Of a stretch of 64,000 bases of DNA, positions 37,840 to 47,928 are shown one piece after another; position 1 is the stretch's first letter, and every line of letters begins with the position of its first letter. This DNA is from Dehalococcoidia bacterium. Lineage in GTDB: Bacteria; Chloroflexota; Dehalococcoidia; Bin125. Under the pieces are notes generated by a model. That model saw only the letters and a program-made list of their open reading frames with translations, had not been told where the DNA came from and ran no database searches. The DNA is taken from positions 62,001-126,000 of the forward strand of contig JAJDTU010000001.1 of the NCBI GenBank assembly GCA_022826965.1. Reading direction: 5' to 3'. The position numbers were made by a program, and so were the translations under genes.

Positions 37840-38277
37840 ATGGAAATTAAGTCCGGACGACAGCTCGAACGGGCCGTCGCGACGCTGGGACGCGCCTTCG
37901 GCCTCGAGGTCTACCAGCAGCACAAGTCGGGGCAGCGAATCTGGGGGCGGGCGCGCCACATCGACATCATGCTGCGAGATCCTGAGCAGCGATTGAGGCT
38001 CGGCATTGAGTGCAAGTACCAAGGAGTTCCTGGCACTGCGGAAGAGAAGATTCCGGGGACGATTCAGGACATGGACGCCTGGGCGATGCGCGGGGTCGTG
38101 GTCATTCACGGCGGTGGGTTCTCTGAGAACTTCCCGGCCTTCGCTCGGGCATCAGGGAAGGTGATCTGGTTTGACGAGCTTCCCGACTTCCTGATCGATT
38201 ACTTTGACTTGCCCATGCAGTATGCCGAGCAAGCGGAGATGATTCTCAACGGAGCCGCGGAAGCTCAGACAGACTGA
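37840..38277 (+). CDS. Small PD-(D/E)XK nuclease, probable restriction endonuclease
   Basis: 145 residues. Core of the restriction-endonuclease fold: an N-terminal helix, HIDIML with Asp42, then LGIECKYQ with Glu57-x-Lys59 (PD-(D/E)XK site with the usual spacing), and a following helix/strand (DAWAMRGVVVIHGG). It is much shorter than DpnII/MboI. It ends overlapping by 13 bp with a convergent Dam-type methylase, which supports a type II restriction-modification pair. It starts 9 nt after the MaoC stop and could share that transcript. Cleavage specificity is inferred, not shown. Confidence 0.72.
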   Translation: MEIKSGRQLERAVATLGRAFGLEVYQQHKSGQRIWGRARHIDIMLRDPEQRLRLGIECKYQGVPGTAEEKIPGTIQDMDAWAMRGVVVIHGGGFSENFPAFARASGKVIWFDELPDFLIDYFDLPMQYAEQAEMILNGAAEAQTD

Positions 38278-39095
38278 ATCAGGTACTCGCTGACTGGGCC
38301 ACGCCGCTTGGCGACAGAGTTGATTGCTCGTCGAGCTTGGACTTCGCGAAGTTCAAATGCCTGCGACGAGTACATTGACGCAACGTCGGGATGACCGGAG
38401 TTGGACAGTGCTACAAGCGACCCTTGCTGAGCCAATCGTTCAGCAGTCATTGCCAGACGCGCCTGTGCTTCCATGTCGAAGTCTTTTGCGGTGTACGACG
38501 TGAAGTAAGCGGTGTCGGTCAGCGGTATGTATGGCGGATCAAAATAGACGAAGTCTCCGTCGCCTGCTTCCTGAGGGGCTTCCGCGAAATCCGCGACCGT
38601 TAGCTCGACACCCTGCAACGCCTCCGAGACGGCTCGCAGATTTTCTTCGTCGCAGATGGTTGGGTTCTTGTAGCGGCCGTGGGGGACGTTAAAGTTCCCC
38701 TTGCTGTTGACTCGGTAGAGGCCGTTGTAGCAGGTTTTGTTGAGGAAGATGAGGTTGGCTGCGCCGCCGAGACTGCAGGTCAGCTTCTTGGCGCGGATGG
38801 TGTAGTAGTACTCGGCTCGATCTTCCGCGGCTCGGTACTTGCGCTGATGCACCTGCAGCGCTCGAATCAGCCCCTCGACGTTGTCGCGGACCTGGATGTA
38901 GGCGTTGATCAGTTCCCTGTTGCTGTCCGAAAGGACGGCCTGTTTGAAGCGGCCCTCGGACTGGAGTGCGAAGAAGAGGGCGCCACCTCCGACGAATGGT
39001 TCATAGTAGGTCTCGATCCGCTCCGGAGCTGCCTTGAGGAGCTCGGGAAGGAGCGCGGTCTTGCCGCCGGCCCACTTGAGGAAGGGCTTGGCCAT
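38265..39095 (-). CDS. Dam-type DNA adenine-N6 methyltransferase
   Basis: 276 residues, D12 class (alpha type). N-terminal KPFLKWAGGKTALLPEL (AdoMet motif I region), YYEPFVGGGALFFAL, LSDSNRELINAY, and the catalytic FDPPYIPL (Asp186). The conserved NVPHGRYKNPTI region follows the Dam/M.DpnII pattern for GATC recognition, so G-A-T-C is the probable target. ATG lies one base before the stop of the upstream DUF402 gene (TGAGATG), so translation is coupled. Convergent with the small nuclease gene. Confidence 0.93.
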   Translation of the reverse strand: MAKPFLKWAGGKTALLPELLKAAPERIETYYEPFVGGGALFFALQSEGRFKQAVLSDSNRELINAYIQVRDNVEGLIRALQVHQRKYRAAEDRAEYYYTIRAKKLTCSLGGAANLIFLNKTCYNGLYRVNSKGNFNVPHGRYKNPTICDEENLRAVSEALQGVELTVADFAEAPQEAGDGDFVYFDPPYIPLTDTAYFTSYTAKDFDMEAQARLAMTAERLAQQGSLVALSNSGHPDVASMYSSQAFELREVQARRAINSVAKRRGPVSEYLIQSV

Positions 39096-39096
39096 C

Positions 39097-39648
39097 TCAG
39101 CCACCGTTCCTGACCGCAGCGATCGCCTGATCAACGGCCGCATCGATTCGTTGCACCAGGAGGTCCGCCTTGTTCCGGTAGAGATCCCGGGTCCAGTCGA
39201 TTCGCCAGCGCTGATCGAGGCTGAGCTGACGTTCGGCGATGGCCTCCTCGACCTCGTCCTCATCCTCGATCGTGACCTCGCCGTCGGGCCGGATCAGTGC
39301 GTCGAGCAGCAGGTCGTGGAACTCGACTGCCTCACCGTCGAATAGGACCTTGTCGACGGTGTCGAGCCGATAGATGCGCAGTGAGCCGTCCGGTCGGTGC
39401 AGCCGATAGGCGCTGTAGGGCTTGCCCGGCCACCAGACGCCCCAGCTGGTAAAGCCGCTGGCCTTCGGATAGCGGTCGATCGCTCTCGGATCTCGGTCGG
39501 CGACCCAGCGGCCGACAATCAGTTCCGGAGTGACCAGCCAGCGCTCGATCGGGAACTCGAGCACCGTGCCGTTCAGCGCGACTTTGCGTTCGATTAGCAG
39601 TTCCGAGGGCGCGGGCGGCAACTCAACGCAGCCGGCGGAAACGCTCAT
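39097..39648 (-). CDS. DUF402 domain protein
   Basis: 183 residues. DUF402 fold, related to nucleoside-phosphate phosphatases and FAU-1-type RNA-binding proteins: WLVTPELIVGRWVADRD, TSWGVWWPGKPYSAYRLH, LRIYRLDTVDKVLFDGEAVEFHDLLLDALI, with an acidic segment (EDEDEVEEA) and a C-terminal helix. Phosphatase activity is a family inference. It heads the transcription unit with the Dam-type methylase. Confidence 0.82.
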   Translation of the reverse strand: MSVSAGCVELPPAPSELLIERKVALNGTVLEFPIERWLVTPELIVGRWVADRDPRAIDRYPKASGFTSWGVWWPGKPYSAYRLHRPDGSLRIYRLDTVDKVLFDGEAVEFHDLLLDALIRPDGEVTIEDEDEVEEAIAERQLSLDQRWRIDWTRDLYRNKADLLVQRIDAAVDQAIAAVRNGG

Positions 39649-39791
39649 GGGCGCAGGTTACCGCGAGCGCCATCGCTTCCGATCGGCTGGTTGCGCCGTG
39701 CTACGCTTGCCTGCGGATCGCGGTGGTCCTGACTTCCACCGTCATGTTCATCACGGTCGAAATGGCTGTGGCGCTTGCCGCTGAAGGTTGA

Positions 39792-41105
<1,314 letters not shown>

Positions 41106-41137
41106 CGGTCTCGCGTCCGAAGCGACGGAGGACGGCA

Positions 41138-41671
41138 ATGTCGGAAACGGTCATCTCCATCCTCGTCTGGCTGCACGTGATCGGCGTGGCCATCTGGCTC
41201 GGCGGACAGATCGTCACGGCGGCCTGCGTGATTCCCGCGCTGCGAGCCGTCGGAGATCGCACGCTCTGGCTCGACGCCCTGGAAGGCTTCACCGGGCGCT
41301 TCGGCCGCATCGGAATCGTCGCAATGGCTGTCATCGTGATCACCGGCGGGGCGATGATCGATCCGCGCCTCGACCAGGTGGAGAACTTCGGAGAGGACCT
41401 CTACGCCGCGCGCTGGGGCTACATATTCGTCATCAAGATGGCGCTCTGGGCCGTCATGATCGCCTTGATCGGCCTGCACCAGTTTGTCTTCGGACCGCGG
41501 CAGTTGGAGCTCGCGCGCGAGACGGCGGAGGCCGATGACGACACGCCGGAACTGCAACGTGTGCGACGAATCACGATCGCGCTCTCGATCGCTGGGCTGC
41601 TGATGACCTTGCTGGTCGCCGGCGCCGGCGCGTTCCTCGGCAACCACAACTTCTCGATGCTGCCGTCCTGA
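41138..41671 (+). CDS. CopD-like four-helix membrane protein
   Basis: 177 residues, GGAGG upstream. Four membrane spans (about 6-28, 58-75, 92-112, 150-170) with His in the first helix (WLHVIGVAIWLGG) and HQF in the third loop, as in CopD/DUF2269 proteins linked to copper or haem handling. Function here unproven. Its stop overlaps the TlpA-like start (TGATG), implying the two are made together. Confidence 0.8.
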   Translation: MSETVISILVWLHVIGVAIWLGGQIVTAACVIPALRAVGDRTLWLDALEGFTGRFGRIGIVAMAVIVITGGAMIDPRLDQVENFGEDLYAARWGYIFVIKMALWAVMIALIGLHQFVFGPRQLELARETAEADDDTPELQRVRRITIALSIAGLLMTLLVAGAGAFLGNHNFSMLPS

Positions 41672-42621
41672 TGCGAGAGACACCGCAGTTGCGCGCGGCG
41701 GCGATGCTCATCCTGGCAGCAGCCATCGGAGCCATCGCGCTGGTTCTCTCAAGCTCCACGGTCGGCGCCCAGCGCTCGTCACTCCTGGCGAACGTGACCA
41801 CGCTCAAGTCCGAGACCGGGGTCCTGGAGCTGTGCCTCGAGCTGAGCAGTCGGGGCGCGGCTGAAACGACGCTGTGTCCGGAACGTCGATTGCTGCGTTT
41901 CGAGCGAGCGCCCGAGGCCCGCTGGCTACGCACGCGCGCGCTCGACATCGCCCCGGAGGTCGCCGTCTGGATTCGCGCCCGACGCCTGGGTAGCACGTTG
42001 CAGCTCGGCCTGGGCGTTGCGATCGAAGGGGTGGCGCGGGGAGTCAGGGCGTCCTCATGGATGCTCGACTGGAACGCGGCCAGCGTCGCTGAGTGGGAGC
42101 GGACCACCTCGGTCACGCTCAACCTGCCGATGGCGCCTCATCCGGAGCTGTGGCCCCCTGCAGCCGGGATGGTCGCGGGCGCCCACCGACTGGAGACGGG
42201 TAAACCGGCGCCCGAGTTCAGCTTGCCGGTCCTGGGCGGCGAAGCCGACACCCTGATCACGCTGTCGCAGGCGCGGCAGGCAGGTCAGCAACTGACGCTG
42301 ATCGTCTTCTGGGCGTCCTGGGCTCCATATGTGGGGCAAACGCTCTCAGTGCTTGGAGACCTGGCCGCGCGCGAAGACGACGTCCTCGTGATCGGCATCA
42401 ACGTGTACGAAGGCTCCGACGGCGCGGGCGCTTCGTTTAGCAGGACATACGGCAGCGACCTGCTCCACCTTGTCGATGCCGACGGAACCGTGGCGCAGCA
42501 TTACCGCGTCGACGGCCTGCCGGAGCTGTTCGTGATCGACTCGGACGGCATCTACCGGGGTGTGATTCGAGGCGCCGCGCCCTTGACCGAGATCCTCACC
42601 GCCATCTACGGCGTCGAGTAG
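41671..42621 (+). CDS. TlpA-like thioredoxin-fold envelope protein without CxxC
   Basis: 316 residues. N-terminal signal anchor (about 10-33), an unassigned beta-rich region with one Cys pair (55, 69), then a TlpA/AhpC-type thioredoxin domain from about 175 (KPAPEFSLPVLGG, LTLIVFWASW, VDGLPELFVID). The redox motif W-C-P-P-C reads WAPYV: both cysteines are lost (Ala218, Val221), while the cis-Pro loop is kept. It cannot be a dithiol oxidoreductase; a structural or binding role with its CopD-like partner is possible. Confidence 0.88.
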   Translation: MRETPQLRAAAMLILAAAIGAIALVLSSSTVGAQRSSLLANVTTLKSETGVLELCLELSSRGAAETTLCPERRLLRFERAPEARWLRTRALDIAPEVAVWIRARRLGSTLQLGLGVAIEGVARGVRASSWMLDWNAASVAEWERTTSVTLNLPMAPHPELWPPAAGMVAGAHRLETGKPAPEFSLPVLGGEADTLITLSQARQAGQQLTLIVFWASWAPYVGQTLSVLGDLAAREDDVLVIGINVYEGSDGAGASFSRTYGSDLLHLVDADGTVAQHYRVDGLPELFVIDSDGIYRGVIRGAAPLTEILTAIYGVE

Positions 42622-42695
42622 ATGGTGTCGGTTAATCTGCGTATCACAACCTGAGACGTCAACCGGAGCGCTGCGCAGCACGAAGGAGCAGATCG

Positions 42696-43583
42696 ATGCC
42701 CGAGTACGAAGACATCCTGTACGAAACCAAGGGGCGGCTGGGAATCGTCACCCTCAACCGACCCGAGAAGATGAACGCGCTCAGCCACCGGCTGCGCTCG
42801 GAGTTGTTCGACGCGCTTAAGGAGGCGGAGAACGATGACGGCGTCCACGTCGTCATCATTCGCGGCGCGGGCCGCACCTTCTCGGCCGGCTACGACATCA
42901 CACCGGTGCCCAATCTTTCCGAGTCCGAGTACCTCGACATCCGCTCGGGCCTGCCCGATGTCGGTCCGATCCATCCCGGCCAGGGACAGTGGCCGCAGCA
43001 CCTGCTCTCGGGCTACTGGCAGATCTGGGAGCTGGCCAAGCCGGTCATTGCGCAGGTCCACGGCTACGCCCTGGCCGGCGGCTCCGAACTCGCCTCGATG
43101 TGCGATCTGATGTACGTCGCCGAAGACGCGATCATCGGCTATCCGCCTGTCCGGGCGATGACCACCGTCGACATCCTCTATCACCCTTGGCACATGGGCA
43201 TGCGCAAGGCGCGCGAGCTCTGCTACACCGGCGACTCGGTGACTGGCCTCGAAGCGGTCGAGCTGGGCTGGGCCAACCGAGCCTTCCCCGTCGACCAGCT
43301 CGCCGAGGAGACCGAGCGGATGGGAGAGCGGATTGCCAACATCGCCCCGGACATGGTGATGATGTCCAAGCGCGGTCTGAACCGCGCCTACGAGGTCATG
43401 GGCTTCCGCACCGCACTGCAGGTCGGCGCCGACATCCAGGCGCTTTCCACCTTCCGCAAGTCGGCCGGAGAGTTCGGCCGGATCGCGCAGGAGAAGGGTC
43501 TCAAGGCCGCCCTCGACTGGCGCGACGGCCCGTTCCAGGACTACGGCGCGGCGAAGAAGCGACCCTCCACGCCGAGCGGCTAG
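42696..43583 (+). CDS. Enoyl-CoA hydratase/isomerase (crotonase) family protein
   Basis: 295 residues. Crotonase oxyanion-hole motifs are present: TFSAGYDI and HGYALAGGSELASMCDL, where the first catalytic Glu (crotonase Glu144) is retained. The second Glu (Glu164) is not evident: the loop reads IIGYPPVRAM. Such variants are often isomerases, hydrolases or lyases rather than hydratases. No partner gene in the immediate unit indicates the substrate. Confidence 0.9.
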   Translation: MPEYEDILYETKGRLGIVTLNRPEKMNALSHRLRSELFDALKEAENDDGVHVVIIRGAGRTFSAGYDITPVPNLSESEYLDIRSGLPDVGPIHPGQGQWPQHLLSGYWQIWELAKPVIAQVHGYALAGGSELASMCDLMYVAEDAIIGYPPVRAMTTVDILYHPWHMGMRKARELCYTGDSVTGLEAVELGWANRAFPVDQLAEETERMGERIANIAPDMVMMSKRGLNRAYEVMGFRTALQVGADIQALSTFRKSAGEFGRIAQEKGLKAALDWRDGPFQDYGAAKKRPSTPSG

Positions 43584-43642
43584 CGGTGCAGGGGAACACC
43601 CTTCGGAGAGGGCTGGTTCGTGGGCACTGCTCCGCGGAACAA

Positions 43643-43671
43643 TTCCGCCTAACCAGATGCTGCGGTAGGAT
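43643..43671 (+). promoter_or_regulatory. Possible promoter before cytochrome c gene
   Basis: TTCCGC (43643-43648) and TAGGAT (43666-43671) with a 17-nt spacer, about 75 bp upstream of the cytochrome c start and after the crotonase stop. The -10 is fair, the -35 weak, so this is tentative. Confidence 0.3.
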
Positions 43672-43744
43672 ACGTCGGAGTCGCGCGCGCATGTGTGGGC
43701 GGCGCTATCCGGAGCAAATCTGCAGCGAGTTGAAATAGAGGTCC

Positions 43745-44365
43745 ATGCCGAGTCGCACCGGGATACCGCAGTCGTTCGGCATCATCATGGTCTTTGCCCT
43801 GCTGGCTGCGGGCATCTTTGCGCTGGTCGGCTTTGCGGTTTACAAGGGGTCGGACCGGCACATCGTCGAGGCCAAGGCGCAGTCCGAGGTTGCGGGGGCC
43901 GAGGGCTGGGAGACCGGACTCTTCTGTATCGAAGAAGGCAAGGAAGACCACCCCTCGCTGTCGCTGACGGAGCGTCCGCCGGAGACCTGCGCCGAAGCCG
44001 CTCCGCTGCCAATTGAGAACCTCAACGACGACGAGTACGGCGGCGAAGAGGCGGTCCGCGCCGGCGGCGATGCGCTGCGCGGAGCGGAGCTGTACATCGC
44101 CAACGGCTGCCAGGTATGCCACGGCGAGGTGGGCGAAGGCATCGTCGGCCCGACCATTGCCCGCACGGGACTCGACATCCAGGGCGTGATCGCGCAGTAC
44201 CGTCAGCCGCGCGGGATCATGCAGGAGTTCGCGGCCGAAGACGTCTCGGTGCAGGACATCGCCGACGTCTGGACCTGGCTGCAGACCTTGCCGGCCGTCG
44301 ACCCACTCGTCGACCCCAACAACGACGCCCTGGGCCACGAGAACTACGGCCAGTGGGCTGAGTAG
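43745..44365 (+). CDS. Membrane-anchored class I cytochrome c
   Basis: 206 residues. One N-terminal membrane anchor (about 11-33), a spacer with a Cys pair (Cys61, Cys82), then a cytochrome c domain with haem motif CQVCH (122-126) and probable distal ligand Met159 (RGIMQEF). Located on the outer face of the membrane, it would carry single electrons to an oxidase or from a dehydrogenase. No oxidase subunit lies nearby, so the partner is unknown. Confidence 0.93.
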   Translation: MPSRTGIPQSFGIIMVFALLAAGIFALVGFAVYKGSDRHIVEAKAQSEVAGAEGWETGLFCIEEGKEDHPSLSLTERPPETCAEAAPLPIENLNDDEYGGEEAVRAGGDALRGAELYIANGCQVCHGEVGEGIVGPTIARTGLDIQGVIAQYRQPRGIMQEFAAEDVSVQDIADVWTWLQTLPAVDPLVDPNNDALGHENYGQWAE

Positions 44366-44429
44366 CCGACTCAACGCCTCACCCGCGCGTATCCTCTCTG
44401 GCGACCACACCCGACCAGCGAGGACCGTC

Positions 44430-45221
44430 ATGGGCAACCACCCCACACCCACCGCCGCATACTGGGCATTCTTCGAGAACTTCAACGCCAAAGACTCGGT
44501 CGGCTGGGCCGGGGCGATGTCGTATCCGCATGTGCGGGTTTCGGCGGCGCGTCCTCCGGCGCGAGGCGCAGGGCCCAGCCCTCGCACCGCCTCCGGCGTG
44601 TACCCGACCGCCGCGGACTATGCGTCGATGGCTACCGGCGCCGGCTGGGAACGCTTCGAGGTGACCGGCTGGGTCCGAACCCAGGGCGTCACGCCGCGCG
44701 TCGTCGCGGCTTCGGAGAACAAGGTCCATCTCTCCGGGGGCTGGACGCGGCATCGCGCCGACGACTCGGAGATTCTCACTAATCGCGTGCTCTACGTGCT
44801 GACCAACACGGAGGAAGGCTGGGGCATCCAGGCGCGCTTCGGTATCGACGGCTATGCAAGAGACGCGGATCGCAGTGACCAGTCCGACGCCGCGCTGGCG
44901 GCGCTCGGACGCCTGATGACCACGCTCGAACCCGGAGACGTCGACAACTGGCTCACCTGCTTCCACTATCCGCTCACCCTGATCGGTGCGCCCGGAGAGG
45001 TCAACGTCATTGACGACGCCGAGGCGATGCGGGGCGCCTACGGCGACTGGGCCGCAGAGGCGCTGCCGATCCAGTACAGCGCCGAGGTGATCGCCGCTGG
45101 AGCGAGCGGAGTCACGCTGTCCCAGCAGATCACCCGGGGCGAAGACTCGTTCCACCAGTCATTCCTCGTAGCCGAACACGAGGGCGAGTGGAAGATCCTC
45201 GCCGTATCCGCGATCGTTTGA
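44430..45221 (+). CDS. Double NTF2/SnoaL-like protein, tandem copy A
   Basis: 263 residues forming two internal halves of similar pattern: AAYWAFFENFNAKD near the start and ALAALGRLMTTLEPGDVDNW near 150, each followed by a YPH/YPL turn and curved strands (GWGIQARFGIDGY; EGEWKILAVSAIV). This is the NTF2-like cone fold duplicated in one chain. No catalytic residues can be assigned. It precedes a paralogue by 28 nt. Confidence 0.68.
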   Translation: MGNHPTPTAAYWAFFENFNAKDSVGWAGAMSYPHVRVSAARPPARGAGPSPRTASGVYPTAADYASMATGAGWERFEVTGWVRTQGVTPRVVAASENKVHLSGGWTRHRADDSEILTNRVLYVLTNTEEGWGIQARFGIDGYARDADRSDQSDAALAALGRLMTTLEPGDVDNWLTCFHYPLTLIGAPGEVNVIDDAEAMRGAYGDWAAEALPIQYSAEVIAAGASGVTLSQQITRGEDSFHQSFLVAEHEGEWKILAVSAIV

Positions 45222-45249
45222 ACCGATCCAGCAACCCAAGGGAGGACTG

Positions 45250-46020
45250 TTGGGCACGTACGAATCACCTGAGGCGGCATACTTCGCATTCCTCGAGACA
45301 TTGAACGCCCACGACGCCGATGGCTGGGCGGGAGTCAACAACTGGCCTCACGCGAGGATCTCCGCCGCCTCCGACAGCGCAGCCCACTGGCGCCCGCCGA
45401 CACGCATCTTCGCCAACGCAGAAGACTACCTCTCGGCCCTGCTCTGGAGAGACCTCGCAGCCACCGGCTGGGTTCGGTCCGAGTCGTCGCCGCCGCGCAT
45501 CGTCCAATCGTCCGCGCTCAAGGCCCACATCGCCGGCGGCTGGACCCGCTACGACGCCGACGGGAACGCAATGGCTTCGAACCGAGTCGTCTACGTGGCG
45601 ACCAGGAGCGAGCAGGGCTGGGGTCTGCAGGCGCAGCTCAAGACCGACAGCTTCGTCGAGGGCCGGGATTACTCGGCCCAACAAACAGCGGTCCTGGGCG
45701 CGGTCGAATCCGCGCTCGGCTTGCTCGGTGCTCGAGACGTTGACGCCTACGCCGAAGCGTTGGCCTATCCGTTCACGCTGGTCGGCCCGCACGGTGTCGT
45801 CATCCAGATTGCAACCGCTGCCGAGATGGCGGCCGCCATGCGCAGCGTCGGCGACGATCAACTCGACGTACCGCCGGGATCGGTCGAGGTCGTGAACTGC
45901 GGAGGCAGGGGAGCGAATGTGACATTCCGCGTTGACCGGGACGGCGTCGTCCAGGAAGCATTGGCGCTGGTCGGCCTGCGCGACGGCGTCTGGCGGATGA
46001 TGGCGATTTCGGGGATCTGA
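45250..46020 (+). CDS. Double NTF2/SnoaL-like protein, tandem copy B
   Basis: 256 residues. The TTG start is supported by GGAGG 5 nt upstream and by alignment of MGTYESPEAAYFAF to the first residues of copy A (MGNHPTPTAAYWAF). The two-halves pattern is the same (AAYFAFLETLNAHDADGWAG; GARDVDAYAEALAYPFTLVG), as is the SGGW/AGGWTR strand. Clear tandem duplication. The stop is 8 nt from the convergent permease stop. Confidence 0.7.
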   Translation: MGTYESPEAAYFAFLETLNAHDADGWAGVNNWPHARISAASDSAAHWRPPTRIFANAEDYLSALLWRDLAATGWVRSESSPPRIVQSSALKAHIAGGWTRYDADGNAMASNRVVYVATRSEQGWGLQAQLKTDSFVEGRDYSAQQTAVLGAVESALGLLGARDVDAYAEALAYPFTLVGPHGVVIQIATAAEMAAAMRSVGDDQLDVPPGSVEVVNCGGRGANVTFRVDRDGVVQEALALVGLRDGVWRMMAISGI

Positions 46021-46027
46021 GGGGACG

Positions 46028-46969
46028 TCAATCGCCTTCGAGCGCTCCCCGCAGACGTGGATCGAGCACGTCACGCAAGCCGTCGCCGATAATGTTCAGG
46101 CTCCAGACCAGGAGCGCAATGCACGCGCCGGGGAAGACCCAGAGCCACCAGCCATTACCGGTGATGATTACCTGGCGCCCTTCGGAGACCAATCCGCCCC
46201 AGGTCGGATCGGGCGGTCGGATGCCGAGTCCGAGGAAGGACAACCCGGCCTCCGCGATGATCGCGAACCCCGCGCCCAGGGAGACCTGGACGATCACCGG
46301 CTGGAAGCTGTTGGGCAGCACGTAGCGCATCATGATCCGCAGGTTGCTCGCGCCGATCGTCTGGCCGGCGAGGACGTAGTCCTGCTCCCGCACCGACAGC
46401 GCCATCGACCTCGCAATCCGCGCCACCCAGGGAATGTTGGCGATCCCGACGGCAACGATGATGTTGATGATGTCGCGCCCGAGCACGGAGACGAGAGCCA
46501 GCGCGAGGATCAACCCGGGGAACGCGAGCACCGCATCCATCAGACGCATCAGCGCCTCGTCGACGACGCCACGAGCGTAGCCGGCGGCGATCCCGATCGG
46601 CAGCCCGAAGATCGCGCCGAAGAGAGATGCGCCGAAGCCAACGGCGAGGGCCGCTCGGGTGGCGTTGAGCACGCGCGAGAACGTGTCCCGTCCGATCTTG
46701 TCGGTGCCGAAGGGGTGCTCAGCATTCGGCGATTGCCACGAAACGTACAGGCCGTCCTCGTCGGTCGCCTGCTCCTCGAATCCCGGGATCGGGAACAGGT
46801 CGACAAAGATTGCGATTAAGACGAAGGCGACCAGAATGACGACGGCCGGCCTGACCAGCCGCACGCGCAGGAATCGGCGCATGAAGATGCGCAGTGGTTC
46901 GAATCGACTGGCATCCTCGGTAACCGGGTAGCCGCCCTGCGTCGTGTCGGCGGTCGCTTGCTCAGCCAT
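46028..46969 (-). CDS. Oligopeptide/dipeptide ABC transporter permease (OppC/DppC type)
   Basis: 313 residues. N-terminal membrane anchor (about 38-58), the extracytoplasmic loop HPFGTDKIGRDTFSR typical of DppC, five further spans, and the EAA-type cytoplasmic loop around GASNLRIMMRYVLPNSFQPV. Begins 8 bp inside the upstream permease gene. Forms the membrane channel with OppB. The ATPase subunits are not in the window. Confidence 0.93.
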   Translation of the reverse strand: MAEQATADTTQGGYPVTEDASRFEPLRIFMRRFLRVRLVRPAVVILVAFVLIAIFVDLFPIPGFEEQATDEDGLYVSWQSPNAEHPFGTDKIGRDTFSRVLNATRAALAVGFGASLFGAIFGLPIGIAAGYARGVVDEALMRLMDAVLAFPGLILALALVSVLGRDIINIIVAVGIANIPWVARIARSMALSVREQDYVLAGQTIGASNLRIMMRYVLPNSFQPVIVQVSLGAGFAIIAEAGLSFLGLGIRPPDPTWGGLVSEGRQVIITGNGWWLWVFPGACIALLVWSLNIIGDGLRDVLDPRLRGALEGD

Positions 46970-47915
46970 AGCGGATCCTCGGATCCAACACGCCATAGGA
47001 GATATCGGTCAACAGGTTGGCCACGACGATCGCAATCGCAATCACGAGGATCATCGCCTGCACGATCAGCAGATCGCGCTGCAACGCTGCCTGCACAAGC
47101 CAGCGTCCCATGCCGGGAATGTTGAAGATCTGCTCGACGATCACCGCACCGGCGAAGACGCGCGCCAGCAACAGGCCGACGATGGTGACAACCGGCAGCA
47201 ATCCGTTTCGTAGCGCGTGTAATGCGATGACACGGCGCTCGCGCAGACCCTTGGCTCGCGCCGTGCGCACGTAGTCCTGGCGCATGACCTCGAGCATCGA
47301 CGATCGCGTCTGTCGCGCGACAATCGCCGACAGCACCCAGCCAACCACAATCGTTGGCATGATCAACGACCTGATCGAAGCCACCGGATCGACCCAGATT
47401 CGTTCAAACCCGGCCGCCGGGAGCACGTTCCAGGTCACCACGAATAGCAAGATCAGGATCAGGCCAGTCAGGTAGTCGGGGATCGCGACGCCGCCAACGG
47501 AGAGCATCGTCACCAATCGGTCCGCAACCGAGTTCGGCCTGATCGCGGAGAGCACCCCCGCAGGAATGCCGATCAGCATCCCGACCACAATCGTCGCCAC
47601 GCCGACGTGCAGCGTGTTCTGCAGCCGTTCGAGCAGTTCAGGACCGATCGCGCGGTTAGTCAGCGTCGATTGTCCGAAGTTGCCTGAGGTGATGATGTCG
47701 CCGAACCAGTCGACCATCTGCTCGGGAACGGACTTGTTCAGCCCGAGCCGTTCTTCAATCTGCAGACGTCGTTCTTCCGAGATCGCCTCACCCTCGCCGG
47801 AGAGCGCGGCGACGGGATCGCCAGGAAGAATGCGGAAGATAGCGAAGGAAGCGATCGCGACCAGGATGATCACGGCGATCGATTGGAGCACACGGACCGA
47901 GATGTATGTCCACAT
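46962..47915 (-). CDS. Oligopeptide/dipeptide ABC transporter permease (OppB/DppB type)
   Basis: 317 residues. N-terminal span with SFAIFRILPGDPVAAL (DppB signature), a periplasmic helical insert (LQIEERLGLNKSVPEQM), and the core permease with the EAA loop (YVRTARAKGLRERRVIALHALRN). ATG at 47915 preferred over an upstream in-frame start inside the palindromic repeat. About 125 bp downstream of the substrate-binding gene, separated by that repeat. Confidence 0.94.
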   Translation of the reverse strand: MWTYISVRVLQSIAVIILVAIASFAIFRILPGDPVAALSGEGEAISEERRLQIEERLGLNKSVPEQMVDWFGDIITSGNFGQSTLTNRAIGPELLERLQNTLHVGVATIVVGMLIGIPAGVLSAIRPNSVADRLVTMLSVGGVAIPDYLTGLILILLFVVTWNVLPAAGFERIWVDPVASIRSLIMPTIVVGWVLSAIVARQTRSSMLEVMRQDYVRTARAKGLRERRVIALHALRNGLLPVVTIVGLLLARVFAGAVIVEQIFNIPGMGRWLVQAALQRDLLIVQAMILVIAIAIVVANLLTDISYGVLDPRIRYG

Positions 47916-47928
47916 CGCAGTGTCTTCA

